Assembly: GCA_020443295.1 (NCBI GenBank)
Contig: JAGRIJ010000020.1
Coordinates: forward strand, 1 to 46,052
Origin: Alphaproteobacteria bacterium
GTDB taxonomy: Bacteria > Pseudomonadota > Alphaproteobacteria > Micavibrionales > Micavibrionaceae
Direction of reading: 5' to 3'
DNA length: 46,052 bases
Both the position numbers and the translations under genes were made by a program. This document shows, one piece after another, positions 25,954 to 35,343 of the stretch. The notes below the pieces were generated by a model. The model did not search any database, had not been told where the DNA came from, and saw nothing but the letters and a program-made list of their open reading frames with translations. Position 1 is the first letter of the stretch. The number at the start of each line of letters is the position of its first letter.

Positions 25954-28569
25954 TCAGTTTTTCAGGCTCTTGCTGGCGATTTCGTACACGTCTGGCGAGA
26001 GATTCCCTATTTCGAGGATAGCGTTCAACGTTTTTTTCATCAAGAGCTGACGGTCGGGCGTATACCGTTTCCATTCTCTAAGAGGCGTCAGAAGCCTTGC
26101 TGCGATCTGTGGATTGATGCGGTTCAGTTCGGATACGGCCTGATGCAGAAATTCGTAACCGCTGCCGTCTTTTGCATGAAAACATACGGGGTTGTTCATT
26201 GCAAAAGCCGCAAACAGGGAGCGGGCGCGGTTTGGGTTGCGGATGTTGAAATCCGTGTGCTGTTTTAGCTCCTGAAGGATGTTGAGCGTGTCGGGGCGGA
26301 CGGCCATGGCCTGCACTGCGAACCATTTATCGATGACCAAGGGATAGGATTTATAGTTTTCGTAGAAATTCTGTATTGCTTCTTCGCATGCTGCGGTTCT
26401 GAATGCCGCGAGCCTTTGGAGAGAGGCGATGCGATCCGTCATGTTTGTCGCTTCGCTGTAGGCTTTCAAACATAAATCGACGTCATCTTTCAGACATTTG
26501 TTCGTTAACAGATGAAGCGCGATATTTTTTATCGCCCTGCGGCCCATCGCGGTGGACGTCAGAGAAAATTCACCCGAGTCAGTGTGCGTTTCATATATTT
26601 TTTTTAAACTGTCCGCATGATAACTCAGAAGGGCGTTAATCAGGTCGTCGCGGGTTCGGTCGATTGCGTCCGTGTCTATTTCGTTTCTCAGGAGACCAAT
26701 CTGGGGGACTTCCGGGATCTGGATCATGCGGGCCAGAAACGCCTTGTCTGAATCAGGGGCCAATGCGTTGTTAAGCAGTGTGCCGAAGCTTTGTATATAG
26801 GTCTCCGGGATTTCCGCTCCTTCATCCATCATCGTGTTCAGAACGTGAAACGTAAAATCCTGCATTGCTTCCCAACGGTTAAATCCGTCCGTGTCGTGGG
26901 CCATCAGGAACGCATGGTCGTCACTTGTCAGGTTGTCTTTCAGATTTACGGGTGCCGAGAACCCGCGTAGAATTGAAGGAACAGGCGGATACTGGATATT
27001 TTTAAATGTGAATTCCTGTGTTTTTTCACGCAGGTGCAAGATGAGTGTTTTCTGTCCTTTTCCAAGGTCGAATTCCTGACCGCTTGGGTCCAGTAACCCT
27101 AATGCGACGGGTATGTGCATAGGTTCTTTTTCGGTCTGTCCCGGGGTATCGGGAATCTCCTGAAGCAAGGTGATCGTGTAGGTTTTTTCCAAAGGGTCAT
27201 AGGTCCCTTTGAATGTGAGCTTTGGAGTGCCGGCCTGAGAATACCAGAGTTTAAACTGCGTTAGGTCCATACCGCTGGCTTCTTCCATACAGGCGGCGAA
27301 GTCGTCGCAGGTGACTGCCTGTCCGTCGAAGCGGGAAAAATAGAGGTCTGTTCCCTTGCGATAATTTTCCGGGCCGATGATTGTCCGCATCATACGGATA
27401 ACCTCGGCGCCCTTTTCGTATACCGTCATCGTGTAGAAGTTGTTGATCTCGATGTAGTTATCCGGGCGAACGGGGTGGGCGAGGGGGCCTGCATCCTCCG
27501 GGAACTGATAGCGGCGCAGGTGGGTGACATCGTCTATACGCTGTACATCGCGGGAATGGAGGTCGCTTGAGAATTCCTGATCGCGGAATACGGTTAGGCC
27601 TTCCTTCAGGGAAAGCTGGAACCAGTCGCGGCAGGTTACACGGTTGCCGCTCCAGTTGTGAAAGTATTCATGTGCGATGACGCTTTCCACCCGCATGAAA
27701 TCCGTATCTGTTGCCGTATCGGGGTGAGCGAGGACAAGCGCGGTGTTAAAGATGTTCAGAGACTTGTTTTCCATCGCGCCCATGTTGAAATCACTGACAG
27801 CAACGATGTTGAACAGGTCAAGATCATATTCAAGACCGTAGATTTCTTCGTCCCATTTCATGGATTTTTTCAGGGATTCCATGGCATGGCTGCATTGGCT
27901 TTCATCGCCGGGGCGGACATAGATATAGAGGTCAACCGTGCGTCCTGATTTGGTGGTAAAGGTGTCATGGATGTGAGTGAGGTTGCCCGCAACAAGCGCA
28001 AAAAGGTAGCATGGCTTTGGGAACGGGTCGTGCCATACGCTGAAATGGCGTTCGTTGCTCAGGGTTCCCTTTTCGATCCTGTTGCCGTTGGAGAGGAGTA
28101 CGGGGCAAGTTTTTTGATCGGCCTCGATCCGTACAGTGAAGATGGTAAGGACATCCGGCCGGTCGGGGAAAAAAGTGATGCGGCGGAAGCCTTCTGCTTC
28201 GCACTGCGTGCAATATGTATCGCCGGATTTATAGAGACCTTCAAGCCGGGTATTCAGATCGGGGTGGATTACCGTCACGGACTCAAGGGTAAATTCTTCT
28301 TTACTTTCCGGCAGGGTCAAGCGCAGCCCGGTTTCATCCTGTGTCCAGTCTTTGTATTCCTCTCCGTCTATAAGCAGAGCATCCAGTTTCAGGTCTTCGC
28401 CGTTAAGAAATATTTCCTTCGCATCCGGTTCTGCTTTTTTAAATCTGGTTTTAGCCGTTACACGGGTCTGGCTATCAGTAATATCAAACGTCAGATCTAT
28501 GCTGAGGATTTGGCAGGGGTAAGGCGTGTAATCCTTAAGAAAGACAGTTTTTGGCGTGTCAGTCCGCAT
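25954..28569 (-). CDS. pepN: Aminopeptidase N (M1 family)
   Basis: This 871-aa zinc peptidase has the substrate-binding 'GAMEN' at residues 264-268, the zinc motif His300-Glu301-x-x-His304 in 'VIAHEYFHNWSGNRV', and the third ligand Glu323 in 'LKEGLTVFRD'. N-terminal beta-sandwich and C-terminal helical domains complete the E. coli PepN-type architecture. It removes N-terminal residues from peptides in the cytoplasm. No signal peptide is present. The upstream 152 bp hold no gene and a small palindrome (GCGGAAATTCCGC, 28602-28614). Confidence 0.96.
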   Translation of the reverse strand: MRTDTPKTVFLKDYTPYPCQILSIDLTFDITDSQTRVTAKTRFKKAEPDAKEIFLNGEDLKLDALLIDGEEYKDWTQDETGLRLTLPESKEEFTLESVTVIHPDLNTRLEGLYKSGDTYCTQCEAEGFRRITFFPDRPDVLTIFTVRIEADQKTCPVLLSNGNRIEKGTLSNERHFSVWHDPFPKPCYLFALVAGNLTHIHDTFTTKSGRTVDLYIYVRPGDESQCSHAMESLKKSMKWDEEIYGLEYDLDLFNIVAVSDFNMGAMENKSLNIFNTALVLAHPDTATDTDFMRVESVIAHEYFHNWSGNRVTCRDWFQLSLKEGLTVFRDQEFSSDLHSRDVQRIDDVTHLRRYQFPEDAGPLAHPVRPDNYIEINNFYTMTVYEKGAEVIRMMRTIIGPENYRKGTDLYFSRFDGQAVTCDDFAACMEEASGMDLTQFKLWYSQAGTPKLTFKGTYDPLEKTYTITLLQEIPDTPGQTEKEPMHIPVALGLLDPSGQEFDLGKGQKTLILHLREKTQEFTFKNIQYPPVPSILRGFSAPVNLKDNLTSDDHAFLMAHDTDGFNRWEAMQDFTFHVLNTMMDEGAEIPETYIQSFGTLLNNALAPDSDKAFLARMIQIPEVPQIGLLRNEIDTDAIDRTRDDLINALLSYHADSLKKIYETHTDSGEFSLTSTAMGRRAIKNIALHLLTNKCLKDDVDLCLKAYSEATNMTDRIASLQRLAAFRTAACEEAIQNFYENYKSYPLVIDKWFAVQAMAVRPDTLNILQELKQHTDFNIRNPNRARSLFAAFAMNNPVCFHAKDGSGYEFLHQAVSELNRINPQIAARLLTPLREWKRYTPDRQLLMKKTLNAILEIGNLSPDVYEIASKSLKN

Positions 28570-28721
28570 GGTTTCTACTTTTTTGTGTTTAAGCCGTTAT
28601 CATGGCGGAAATTCCGCGGGAAAGAAAATGAAAAATAACAGAAAGACTTAGTGGCAATATTACAGCTCTGAGAACTTCATATATTTATGTGTGTTTTTTA
28701 GCTTAGGACGGCAGCGCGCGG

Positions 28722-29900
28722 CTATATTTCTTCAAGGATCATGTCATTGCGGTGGATCAGTTCGTCACGACCTGCGTAGCCGTGTATTTTTGTTATTTCA
28801 GAACTGTTCTTTCCGATAATGAGTGTTGCATCGGCCACGTCATAGGCGCTGATCCCCATGCCGATCTTCTTTCCGGCAAGGGTGCGGATTTCGATTGCAT
28901 CGCCGCGCTGAAAATGGCCTTCAATCTTTTTGACTCCAACGGGCAAGAGGCTTTTGCCGTTTTTCAGGGCTTTGAGCGCGCCGTCATCAATCGTAACGAT
29001 TCCTTTTGGACGCATATGGCTCTGGAGCCATATCAGCCGGGCACTGGCCCCACTTTTTTGTGCCATGAACAAGCTGGAAAGCCGATCCGGTTCCTTCAAG
29101 AGGGCTTTTAGAATGTGATTTTCGCGACCGTTGGCGATGATCAGGCTGATGCCCGCCCGTGTTGCGGACTGGGCTGCTTCGATCTTGCTTTTCATACCGC
29201 CGGTGCTCAGGCCCGGGATGGCAGAGCCTGCCATCTGAACGTGTTCATCTTCGATTTTTTCGATTACGGGAATGTGTTTTGCAGCCGGATCAAGGTCAGG
29301 GTTGGCGGTGTAGAGGCCGTTAGTGGTCGAGAGAAGGAGAACAGTATCGGCCTGAATCATTTGCGCGACGCGAACGCTCAGGCGGTCATTGTCGCCGAAG
29401 CGTATTTCTCCTGTCGATACCGTGTCGTTTTCATTAATGACGGGAACTATGCCTTTCTCGAGAAGCGTATAAAGCGTTTCGCGCGCATTGAGGTTCATGC
29501 GGCGGTTTTCGGTTTCGCTCATGGTGAGGAGCACCTGAGCCGCCGTAATGCCAACTTTTGAGAAAGCTTTGAAGTAACCGTTGAACATATGGTATTGGCC
29601 AACGGCAGATGCCGCCTGTTTTTGCTCAAGGCGGATGGCGCCGGGGGCAATATCGGCGGGGATACCTAATGCTTTGCGTCCCAGGGCAACGCCTCCGGAG
29701 GATACGACGACCACTTTGACCCCGTTTTTCATCAGAGCACTGATGTCTTCGGCCAATGTTTCCATCCAGTGATTATTTACTTCGTCGAGTTCCCGACCTC
29801 GGATGAGGACTGATCCGACCTTGATGACCAGAAAGCGGGAATCGTTTAGGATTTGATGGGCGGAGGAGGGCACTTTTCCTGTTTTCGGTTTTGCACTCAT
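28722..29900 (-). CDS. proB: Glutamate 5-kinase
   Basis: The ATG at 29900, one base after the obg stop codon and with GGAG inside the end of obg, gives 392 aa. The amino-acid kinase domain (about 20-280) has 'VIKVGSVLIRG', 'VVSSGGVALGRKALG' and 'VPVINENDTVSTGEIRFGDNDRLSVRVA', and a C-terminal PUA domain follows (about 295-385, 'GIVTIDDGALKALKNGKSLL'). ProB makes gamma-glutamyl phosphate for proline synthesis and is usually feedback-inhibited by proline. ProA is encoded about 17 kb away. Near-overlap with obg suggests translational coupling. Confidence 0.95.
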   Translation of the reverse strand: MSAKPKTGKVPSSAHQILNDSRFLVIKVGSVLIRGRELDEVNNHWMETLAEDISALMKNGVKVVVVSSGGVALGRKALGIPADIAPGAIRLEQKQAASAVGQYHMFNGYFKAFSKVGITAAQVLLTMSETENRRMNLNARETLYTLLEKGIVPVINENDTVSTGEIRFGDNDRLSVRVAQMIQADTVLLLSTTNGLYTANPDLDPAAKHIPVIEKIEDEHVQMAGSAIPGLSTGGMKSKIEAAQSATRAGISLIIANGRENHILKALLKEPDRLSSLFMAQKSGASARLIWLQSHMRPKGIVTIDDGALKALKNGKSLLPVGVKKIEGHFQRGDAIEIRTLAGKKIGMGISAYDVADATLIIGKNSSEITKIHGYAGRDELIHRNDMILEEI

Positions 29901-29901
29901 T

Positions 29902-30930
29902 TCAGACGCTCCGTGCTTTCTGACTTTCACGTTCAAGCATGCGGGTTTCGCGGACGATTTCAGCAAGGCGGAAGAGCAGAGGCTTGATATTGTCCTGCGC
30001 GACGGCCGAGATAACTATAACTTCTTTCCGGATTGCTTTTTTTAGCATCTTTGCCTGATCTGCGGCCAGTTCGGGACCGAGGGCATCGGATTTTGTCAGG
30101 GCAATGATTTCCTGTTTATCTTCCAGTCCAAATCCATAGGCTTCGAGTTCCTGGCGGATGGTTTTGTATGCGCCGGGAAGGTCATCCTGAGTGCTGTCAA
30201 TGAGATGGAGAAGGACGCTTGTTCTTTCCACATGGCCCAGGAAGCGATCGCCGAGGCCGTGTCCTTCATGCGCGCCTTCGATCAGGCCCGGAATGTCCGC
30301 GATGACGAAATCGAACTCCCCCGCCTTGACCACGCCGAGGTTAGGGTGAAGCGTTGTGAAGGGGTAGTCCGCGATTTTCGGTTTTGCATTGGTACAGGAT
30401 GCAAGAAAGGTTGATTTGCCCGCGTTCGGCAGGCCGACCAGCCCAACATCCGCAATAAGTTTCAGGCGCAGCCAGACGGCTGCCTCCTGACCGGGCCAGC
30501 CCGGAGTGAATTTGCGGGGAGCCTGATTGGTCGAGGTTTTGTAATGAGCATTGCCGAATCCGCCGTCACCGCCCTTCAGGAAGATGATTCGCTGGCCCGG
30601 TTCGGTGAGGTCGGCCAAAACGGTTTCTTTATCCTCTGCCAGAATAACGGTTCCGACAGGAACTTTAATAATGCAGTCCTTTCCGTTAGCGCCGGTCCGG
30701 TTCTGACCCATGCCGTTATGACCGGGTTCGGCACGGAAGTGTTGCTGGTATCGGAAATCAATAAGGGTGTTGAGCGTATCGACGGTTTCAATAATGACGT
30801 CACCGCCCTTGCCGCCGTTTCCACCGTCCGGGCCGCCGAACTCAACAAATTTTTCGCGGTGAAAGCTGACACAGCCGGGGCCGCCCTTGCCGCTTTCGAG
30901 GTAGATTTTTGCCTGATCGAGAAATTTCAT
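29902..30930 (-). CDS. obg: Obg family GTPase (CgtA)
   Basis: This 342-aa protein has the glycine-rich Obg domain (residues 1-160; '[14 protein letters not shown]', '[20 protein letters not shown]') followed by the GTPase domain with G1 'GLPNAGKST' (166-174), G2/G3 '[14 protein letters not shown]' and '[16 protein letters not shown]', and G4 'ALTKSD'. Obg acts in 50S ribosome assembly and stress control. The variable C-terminal OCT domain is missing, as in many alphaproteobacteria. Its place downstream of rplU-rpmA is the conserved order. Confidence 0.96.
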   Translation of the reverse strand: MKFLDQAKIYLESGKGGPGCVSFHREKFVEFGGPDGGNGGKGGDVIIETVDTLNTLIDFRYQQHFRAEPGHNGMGQNRTGANGKDCIIKVPVGTVILAEDKETVLADLTEPGQRIIFLKGGDGGFGNAHYKTSTNQAPRKFTPGWPGQEAAVWLRLKLIADVGLVGLPNAGKSTFLASCTNAKPKIADYPFTTLHPNLGVVKAGEFDFVIADIPGLIEGAHEGHGLGDRFLGHVERTSVLLHLIDSTQDDLPGAYKTIRQELEAYGFGLEDKQEIIALTKSDALGPELAADQAKMLKKAIRKEVIVISAVAQDNIKPLLFRLAEIVRETRMLERESQKARSV

Positions 30931-30950
30931 CGCGTTTTTGCCCGGACATT

Positions 30951-30981
30951 AAAAAAGGGGAAATTAAATTCCCCTCTTTTT
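30951..30981. terminator. Bidirectional intrinsic terminator between rpmA and obg
   Basis: The arms GGGGAA (30957-30962) and TTCCCC (30969-30974) flank the loop ATTAAA; the strand towards obg ends in TTTTTTAA and the other in TCTTTTT. It should end most rplU-rpmA transcripts; obg-proB would need read-through or its own promoter. Confidence 0.75.
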
Positions 30982-31008
30982 AACTGATTTGGTCTTTTTC
31001 AAGAAGGA

Positions 31009-31290
31009 TTATTCCGCCGCCTGTGCTTGTGCGTCGTTGGCCGGGATTACGCTTACGATGGGCTTGCCACCTGGTCCCTTGGAGAAGAGAACCTGACCTT
31101 CGAGCAGAGCGAAGATCGTGTGGTCCTTACCTATGCCGACGTTTTTGCCGGGTCTGTATTTGGTGCCGCGCTGGCGGATGATGATGTTACCGGCAAGAAC
31201 GAACTCGCCGCCGAATTTCTTGACGCCCAAACGGCGACCGGCTGAGTCGCGTCCGTTACTGGTGCTCCCGCCTGCTTTTTTATGTGCCAT
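31009..31290 (-). CDS. rpmA: 50S ribosomal protein L27
   Basis: This 93-aa protein starts with the invariant '[20 protein letters not shown]' and continues '[22 protein letters not shown]', diagnostic for L27, whose N-terminus reaches the peptidyl-transferase centre. A strong ribosome binding site (GGAGAGAG) lies just upstream. It is 26 bp after rplU. Confidence 0.98.
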   Translation of the reverse strand: MAHKKAGGSTSNGRDSAGRRLGVKKFGGEFVLAGNIIIRQRGTKYRPGKNVGIGKDHTIFALLEGQVLFSKGPGGKPIVSVIPANDAQAQAAE

Positions 31291-31316
31291 GGTCTCTCTC
31301 CTCTATATTATCTTTA

Positions 31317-31634
31317 TTATGCCGCGGCTTTAATATTGGTGATCTGGATGTAGGTCAGGTCCTGACGGTGGCCCTTCTTGCGGCGGTAATTCTTGCGGCG
31401 TTTTTTCTTGAAAACCGTGATCTTCGGAGCGCGATCCTGACGGATGATTTTTGCCTCGACGACTGCGCCCTCTACAACGGGTGCGCCAACAGTGGATTTC
31501 TTTTCATCGGCAATCATGAGAACCTGATCAAGCTTGATCACCGTTCCGTCTTCGCCATCGATTTTCTCCACGAAAATCTTGTCGTCCTTGTGGACTTTGT
31601 ACTGTTTTCCGCCAGTTCTGATCACTGCAAACAT
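31317..31634 (-). CDS. rplU: 50S ribosomal protein L21
   Basis: This 105-aa protein matches L21: '[18 protein letters not shown]' at the N-terminus and the basic tail '[21 protein letters not shown]' binding 23S rRNA. It is the first gene of the rplU-rpmA unit and has a promoter with a perfect -35 about 85-115 bp upstream. Confidence 0.98.
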   Translation of the reverse strand: MFAVIRTGGKQYKVHKDDKIFVEKIDGEDGTVIKLDQVLMIADEKKSTVGAPVVEGAVVEAKIIRQDRAPKITVFKKKRRKNYRRKKGHRQDLTYIQITNIKAAA

Positions 31635-31720
31635 GTTTCTATCCTGTTTGTATTGTTAATTCTTTTGTCTCTAAACTCTTATTGCTGCGGTTATAAAGAG
31701 ACTCCGCGCACAGGCGAAGG

Positions 31721-31749
31721 ACATAAACACACGGTCCCGGCTCTGTCAA
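31721..31749 (-). promoter_or_regulatory. Sigma-70 promoter for rplU-rpmA
   Basis: On the minus strand a perfect TTGACA and TTATGT are separated by 17 nt, giving a leader of about 80 nt before the rplU ATG. No clear L21-type leader structure was resolved by eye. Confidence 0.65.
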
Positions 31750-31810
31750 GAATAAGAGGGTTATATATACTAAATTTTCAGCTCTCTGGGAAGAAATATC
31801 ATTGTTTTCT

Positions 31811-31835
31811 AAAGAACAAAAAGGAAATTATTCCT
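31811..31835 (-). terminator. Probable terminator after mntH
   Basis: On the minus strand AGGAA-TAAT-TTCCT forms a short hairpin followed by TTTTGTTCTTT, located just past the mntH stop codon and before the rplU promoter. Confidence 0.45.
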
Positions 31836-31850
31836 GAAATTATGCGTATT

Positions 31851-33173
31851 TCAGCCGAAGCTGGAGAAAAAGTCATATAAAAGTTTTAGATTCAGTACGA
31901 CGATCAGCGTCGAGACGGTCCATGCGGCGATCGCGAGTGCTGGCCCGACGACAAAGTTACCCATGAGTTTTTTGCTGGTTGTGAACTGGACGAGGGGAAT
32001 GACCGCGAAGGGGAGTTGAAGGCTCAGGATGACCTGGGAAAGCACCAGAAGTTTAGCCGTTCCGGATTCCCCATACCATAGAGCGACGATTAAAGCGGGA
32101 ATCAGGGCCAGCAGGCGCGTAATCAGGCGGCGTATCCATGGAGAAAGGCGGATTTCAAGAAATCCTTCCATCACGATCTGACCCGCCAAAGTCGCGGTTA
32201 TTGTTGAATTCTGGCCCGATGCCAAAAGAGCGAGGGCAAACAGGAAGCTGGCCATGCCGGTTCCCAGCAGGGGAGCCAAAAGTTTATGCGCTTCCTGAAT
32301 TTCTGCTACTTCCGTCATCCCCTGTTGATGGAAAGTGGCGGCAGCGAGAATGAGGATGGCGGCGTTGATCAGCAGGGCGAACATCAGCGCGAAGGTTGAA
32401 TCTATGGTGAGGAATTTGATGGCTTCCCGCCGGGAGGCCGAATCTTCGCCATAGGACCGGGTTTTTACGATTGCCGAATGGAGGTAAAGATTATGGGGCA
32501 TGACTGTGGCTCCCAGTATTCCGATGGCAATATAGAGCATTTCCGGGTTTCGGATGATCTCAGTGGTGGGGACGAATCCCCCCATGATGTCGCCAAAACC
32601 GGGCTGGGCCCATAGGATGTCTATCAGGAAGCAGCCCGCTACGATCACGATCATTGCAACGATGAACGCTTCCAAGTAGCGGAAGCCCTTTGATTGCAAT
32701 ACAAGAATAATCAAAGTGTCCAGGGCAGTCAGACAGACGCCCGTAACCAAATCAATGCCGAAGAGCAACTGGAGGGCAATGGCTGTTCCGATAATTTCGG
32801 CCAGATCACAGGCGCAAATGGCAATTTCGCACAGAAACCACAGCGCTATGCCTATCGGTTTCGGGTACTCGCGGCGACAGGCCTGCGCCAGATCAAGCCC
32901 GGCGGCTACACCTAACCTTACTGTCAGAGCCTGCAGCAGGATGGCCATAAGATTGGATAGCAAGATGACCGAGAGCAGAGTGTAGCCAAAGGCCGATCCC
33001 CCGGCGATGTCGGTGGCCCAGTTTCCCGGGTCCATGTAACCGACAGAAACAAGATATCCGGGACCTGCGAAGGCGAACATTTTACGCCAGAAGCCTGCGT
33101 TTTCAGGGATTTTGACTGTCCGGAAGGTTTCGGCGAGGCTGACGACCGTATGCTGTGCAGGGGAATCCTGCAT
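31851..33173 (-). CDS. mntH: Nramp family manganese/iron transporter MntH
   Basis: This 440-aa membrane protein has about 11 hydrophobic helices with the Nramp metal-binding motifs '[18 protein letters not shown]' (Asp48-Pro-Gly-Asn51) in helix 1 and '[15 protein letters not shown]' in helix 6. It imports Mn2+ (and Fe2+) with protons. A ribosome binding site AGGAG lies 9 nt before the ATG. It is divergent from mntR, and an inverted repeat in the shared 80-107-bp promoter region is the likely operator. Confidence 0.95.
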   Translation of the reverse strand: MQDSPAQHTVVSLAETFRTVKIPENAGFWRKMFAFAGPGYLVSVGYMDPGNWATDIAGGSAFGYTLLSVILLSNLMAILLQALTVRLGVAAGLDLAQACRREYPKPIGIALWFLCEIAICACDLAEIIGTAIALQLLFGIDLVTGVCLTALDTLIILVLQSKGFRYLEAFIVAMIVIVAGCFLIDILWAQPGFGDIMGGFVPTTEIIRNPEMLYIAIGILGATVMPHNLYLHSAIVKTRSYGEDSASRREAIKFLTIDSTFALMFALLINAAILILAAATFHQQGMTEVAEIQEAHKLLAPLLGTGMASFLFALALLASGQNSTITATLAGQIVMEGFLEIRLSPWIRRLITRLLALIPALIVALWYGESGTAKLLVLSQVILSLQLPFAVIPLVQFTTSKKLMGNFVVGPALAIAAWTVSTLIVVLNLKLLYDFFSSFG

Positions 33174-33190
33174 GGAATTTAGCTCCTGTT

Positions 33191-33228
33191 TACACTTTTA
33201 GTATAAAACAATAAGTGTAGCCATGGCA
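33191..33228 (-). promoter_or_regulatory. mntH promoter with overlapping inverted repeat (probable MntR operator)
   Basis: TACACTT (33191-33197) and AAGTGTA (33213-33219) form a perfect 7-bp inverted repeat. On the minus strand TTGCCA and TATACT (spacing about 18) make a promoter for mntH whose -10 lies between the two arms. A dimeric MntR bound here would block mntH transcription when manganese is plentiful. The assignment to MntR rests on context. Confidence 0.55.
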
Positions 33229-33280
33229 ATACTTTTGACAGACAGGTTATATTTTGTCAGGATCAAATCAGCAAAAATCA

Positions 33281-33736
33281 ATGGGCAGGACGATGGCTTC
33301 GAGAGGCCAACTTGCAGATCCAAAAAAGCAGGCTTCTTGGTTTGAGAGAGTGCGGCAGGCACACCAAACCGAGACTGCGGAAGATTATGTCGAGCTTATC
33401 GCCGACCTGATCGAGGCGAACGGAGAGGCGCGTATTGTCGATCTTGCCAAGCGTTTCGGCGTTTCGCAGGCGACCGTTAATAAAGTGATTGCCCGGCTGA
33501 AACGAGAGGGTCTGGTGATTGCCCAGCCGTACCGCTCGCTTTTTCTGACCAAAGAGGGGAAGGCTCTCGCCCAGTCCTGCAAGGAGCGGCATATCATCAT
33601 CGTCGAGTTTCTTAAAAGTCTGGGCGTGAGCGAGAAAATCGCTGAAATGGATGCCGAGGGGCTGGAACATCATGTCAGCCAAGAGACGCTTAAGGCTTTT
33701 CAGGATTTTACGAAAAGCCGGCGAAAAGGTCATTAG
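33281..33736 (+). CDS. mntR: Manganese-dependent transcriptional regulator MntR
   Basis: The protein is a DtxR/MntR-family regulator with a winged helix-turn-helix ('LAKRFGVSQATVNKVIARLKREGLV') followed by the short dimerisation/metal-binding helices ('AEGLEHHVSQETLKAFQDFT'), closely resembling E. coli MntR in order and size. It lacks the SH3-like third domain of DtxR. The ATG at 33281 gives 151 aa; alternatives are TTG at 33254 and ATG at 33293, and none has a strong ribosome binding site. It presumably represses the divergent mntH. Confidence 0.9.
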   Translation: MGRTMASRGQLADPKKQASWFERVRQAHQTETAEDYVELIADLIEANGEARIVDLAKRFGVSQATVNKVIARLKREGLVIAQPYRSLFLTKEGKALAQSCKERHIIIVEFLKSLGVSEKIAEMDAEGLEHHVSQETLKAFQDFTKSRRKGH

Positions 33737-33756
33737 CGGCTATTTTATCGTTTTTC

Positions 33757-33785
33757 TTGATCTTACAGAGGCGCTTGATTAGGGT
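33757..33785 (+). promoter_or_regulatory. Candidate promoter for the first nhaD gene
   Basis: TTGATC and TAGGGT are 17 nt apart, with the start about 25-30 nt before the coding region. The same TTGATC-17-TAGG pattern occurs before the second nhaD copy (35251-35279). Confidence 0.35.
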
Positions 33786-33817
33786 GCTTTTCGGATTTGA
33801 TTCTGGATAACCGCCTC

Positions 33818-35227
33818 ATGCATGTGCCCATGGTCCGCATTTTTGTCTTTGCGGTCTTTTTATTTGCCTTTCTTATATTCTGTCCGTTCATGGCGGAGGC
33901 AAGAATGGCATCTCTCGATCATTTGAAAGTCGGGTCTCATCCTGCCGGTATTCTCTGCATTATTATTTTTGTGGTTTCTTACCTTGCGGTTCTTTCGGAG
34001 GAGTATACCCATCTGAGCAAGTCCAAGCCGGTTTTGCTTGGGGCCGGGTTGATGTGGGTTGTGATTGCGCTGATCGCTCCCTCTTACGGTGTGGATCATT
34101 CCGGTATGAGGGCGGCCGTTTTTCACGGGCTTGGAGAATATGCCAGCCTGATGCTTTTTCTGCTTTCCGCCATGACGTATATCGCTGCGCTGGAGGACCG
34201 GAATGTTTTTAACGTCATCCGGGCGCGACTTGTGCGTTCTGGCATGACGTACCGGCAATTGTTCTGGGCGACCGGTTTTATTGCGTTTTTTCTATCTTCT
34301 ATTGCCGATAACCTGACGACCGCTCTGGTGATCGGAGCTGTCGTTCTGGCGGTCGGGCGCGGCAGAAACCATTTTATTTCCATCGGTTGCATCAATGTTG
34401 TGAGTGCCGCCAATGCGGGCGGAGCCTTTTGCCCGTTCGGTGATATTACGACGCTGATGGTGTGGCAGGCCGAGAAGGTGGAGTTTTTCGAGTTTTTTGA
34501 CCTTTTTCTTCCCTCACTGGTGAATTTTCTTGTCCCGGCTTTTCTGATGAGCCTGACAATCAAGGGCGGAGAAAGACCGGAACCGGATGTGGAGGATGTG
34601 CATTTGAAGCAAGGTGCGGTTCCGATTATCTTCCTTGGGTTTCTAACCATCGCCATGGCGGTCAGCCTGGAACAGTTTCTGGGTCTGCCGCCGTTTATCG
34701 GTATGATGACGGGGCTTTCTTTCCTCATGATCGCGGCATGGTTTATTGCTCATACGGGGCCGAACAGGGATAAGGATTTCGATATCTTCAAGCAGGTTGC
34801 CGCCGCGGAATGGGATACGCTTTTGTTTTTCTTCGGTGTGATTTTCAGCGTCGGAGGCCTAGCGTTCCTGGGGTATCTGGAGCAGGTTTCGCATGGCTTG
34901 TATGGTGTATTCGGGCCTGGAATTGCCAATATCAGCGTCGGGTTCTTTTCTGCTCTTGTCGATAATATTCCCGTTATGTTTGCCGTATTGACCATGGATC
35001 CGCACATGGATCATTTCCAGTGGCTTCTGATTACTCTGACCGCCGGGGTGGGGGGTACCATGCTTTCCATCGGTTCCGCGGCCGGTGTTGCACTGATGGG
35101 AACGGCCAGAGGCTACTATACTTTCTTCTCGCACCTGAAGTGGGCGCCCGTGATCCTGCTTGGTTATGCCGCTTCCATCGGCGTGCATTACGTCCTGAAC
35201 CACGATCTGATCGGTCTTTATAAATAA
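33818..35227 (+). CDS. nhaD: NhaD family Na+/H+ antiporter, copy 1
   Basis: This 469-aa membrane protein (ATG at 33818) has an N-terminal signal-like helix and about 12 further hydrophobic helices. Family motifs are 'IADNLTTALVIGAVVLAVG', 'SAANAGGAFCPFGDITTLMVWQ' and 'DNIPVMFAVLTMDP', the last two being the paired re-entrant regions of the ion-transporter superfamily that hold the ion-binding Asp. NhaD exports Na+ or Li+ at alkaline pH. A second, closely similar gene follows 116 bp later. The start is uncertain: TTG at 33797 and ATG at 33830 are alternatives. Confidence 0.92.
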   Translation: MHVPMVRIFVFAVFLFAFLIFCPFMAEARMASLDHLKVGSHPAGILCIIIFVVSYLAVLSEEYTHLSKSKPVLLGAGLMWVVIALIAPSYGVDHSGMRAAVFHGLGEYASLMLFLLSAMTYIAALEDRNVFNVIRARLVRSGMTYRQLFWATGFIAFFLSSIADNLTTALVIGAVVLAVGRGRNHFISIGCINVVSAANAGGAFCPFGDITTLMVWQAEKVEFFEFFDLFLPSLVNFLVPAFLMSLTIKGGERPEPDVEDVHLKQGAVPIIFLGFLTIAMAVSLEQFLGLPPFIGMMTGLSFLMIAAWFIAHTGPNRDKDFDIFKQVAAAEWDTLLFFFGVIFSVGGLAFLGYLEQVSHGLYGVFGPGIANISVGFFSALVDNIPVMFAVLTMDPHMDHFQWLLITLTAGVGGTMLSIGSAAGVALMGTARGYYTFFSHLKWAPVILLGYAASIGVHYVLNHDLIGLYK

Positions 35228-35250
35228 TTGCGCCCTGTTACCGGAAAGTG

Positions 35251-35279
35251 TTGATCGGGGCCCTTTCCTTCATTAGGTT
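35251..35279 (+). promoter_or_regulatory. Candidate promoter for the second nhaD gene
   Basis: TTGATC and TAGGTT are 17 nt apart, matching the arrangement upstream of copy 1. It would give a leader of about 58 nt before the ATG at 35344. Confidence 0.3.
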
Positions 35280-35343
35280 ATGGTCCTTAAAACAAGGATG
35301 GATTGTTTTTTCCTCAAAATTACAGGAGGCACCGGAAAAGCTT

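Noticed and set aside
28602..28614. Palindrome GCGGAAATTCCGC upstream of pepN as an operator
   Set aside because: A single short palindrome without a second copy or a nearby regulator is not enough evidence.
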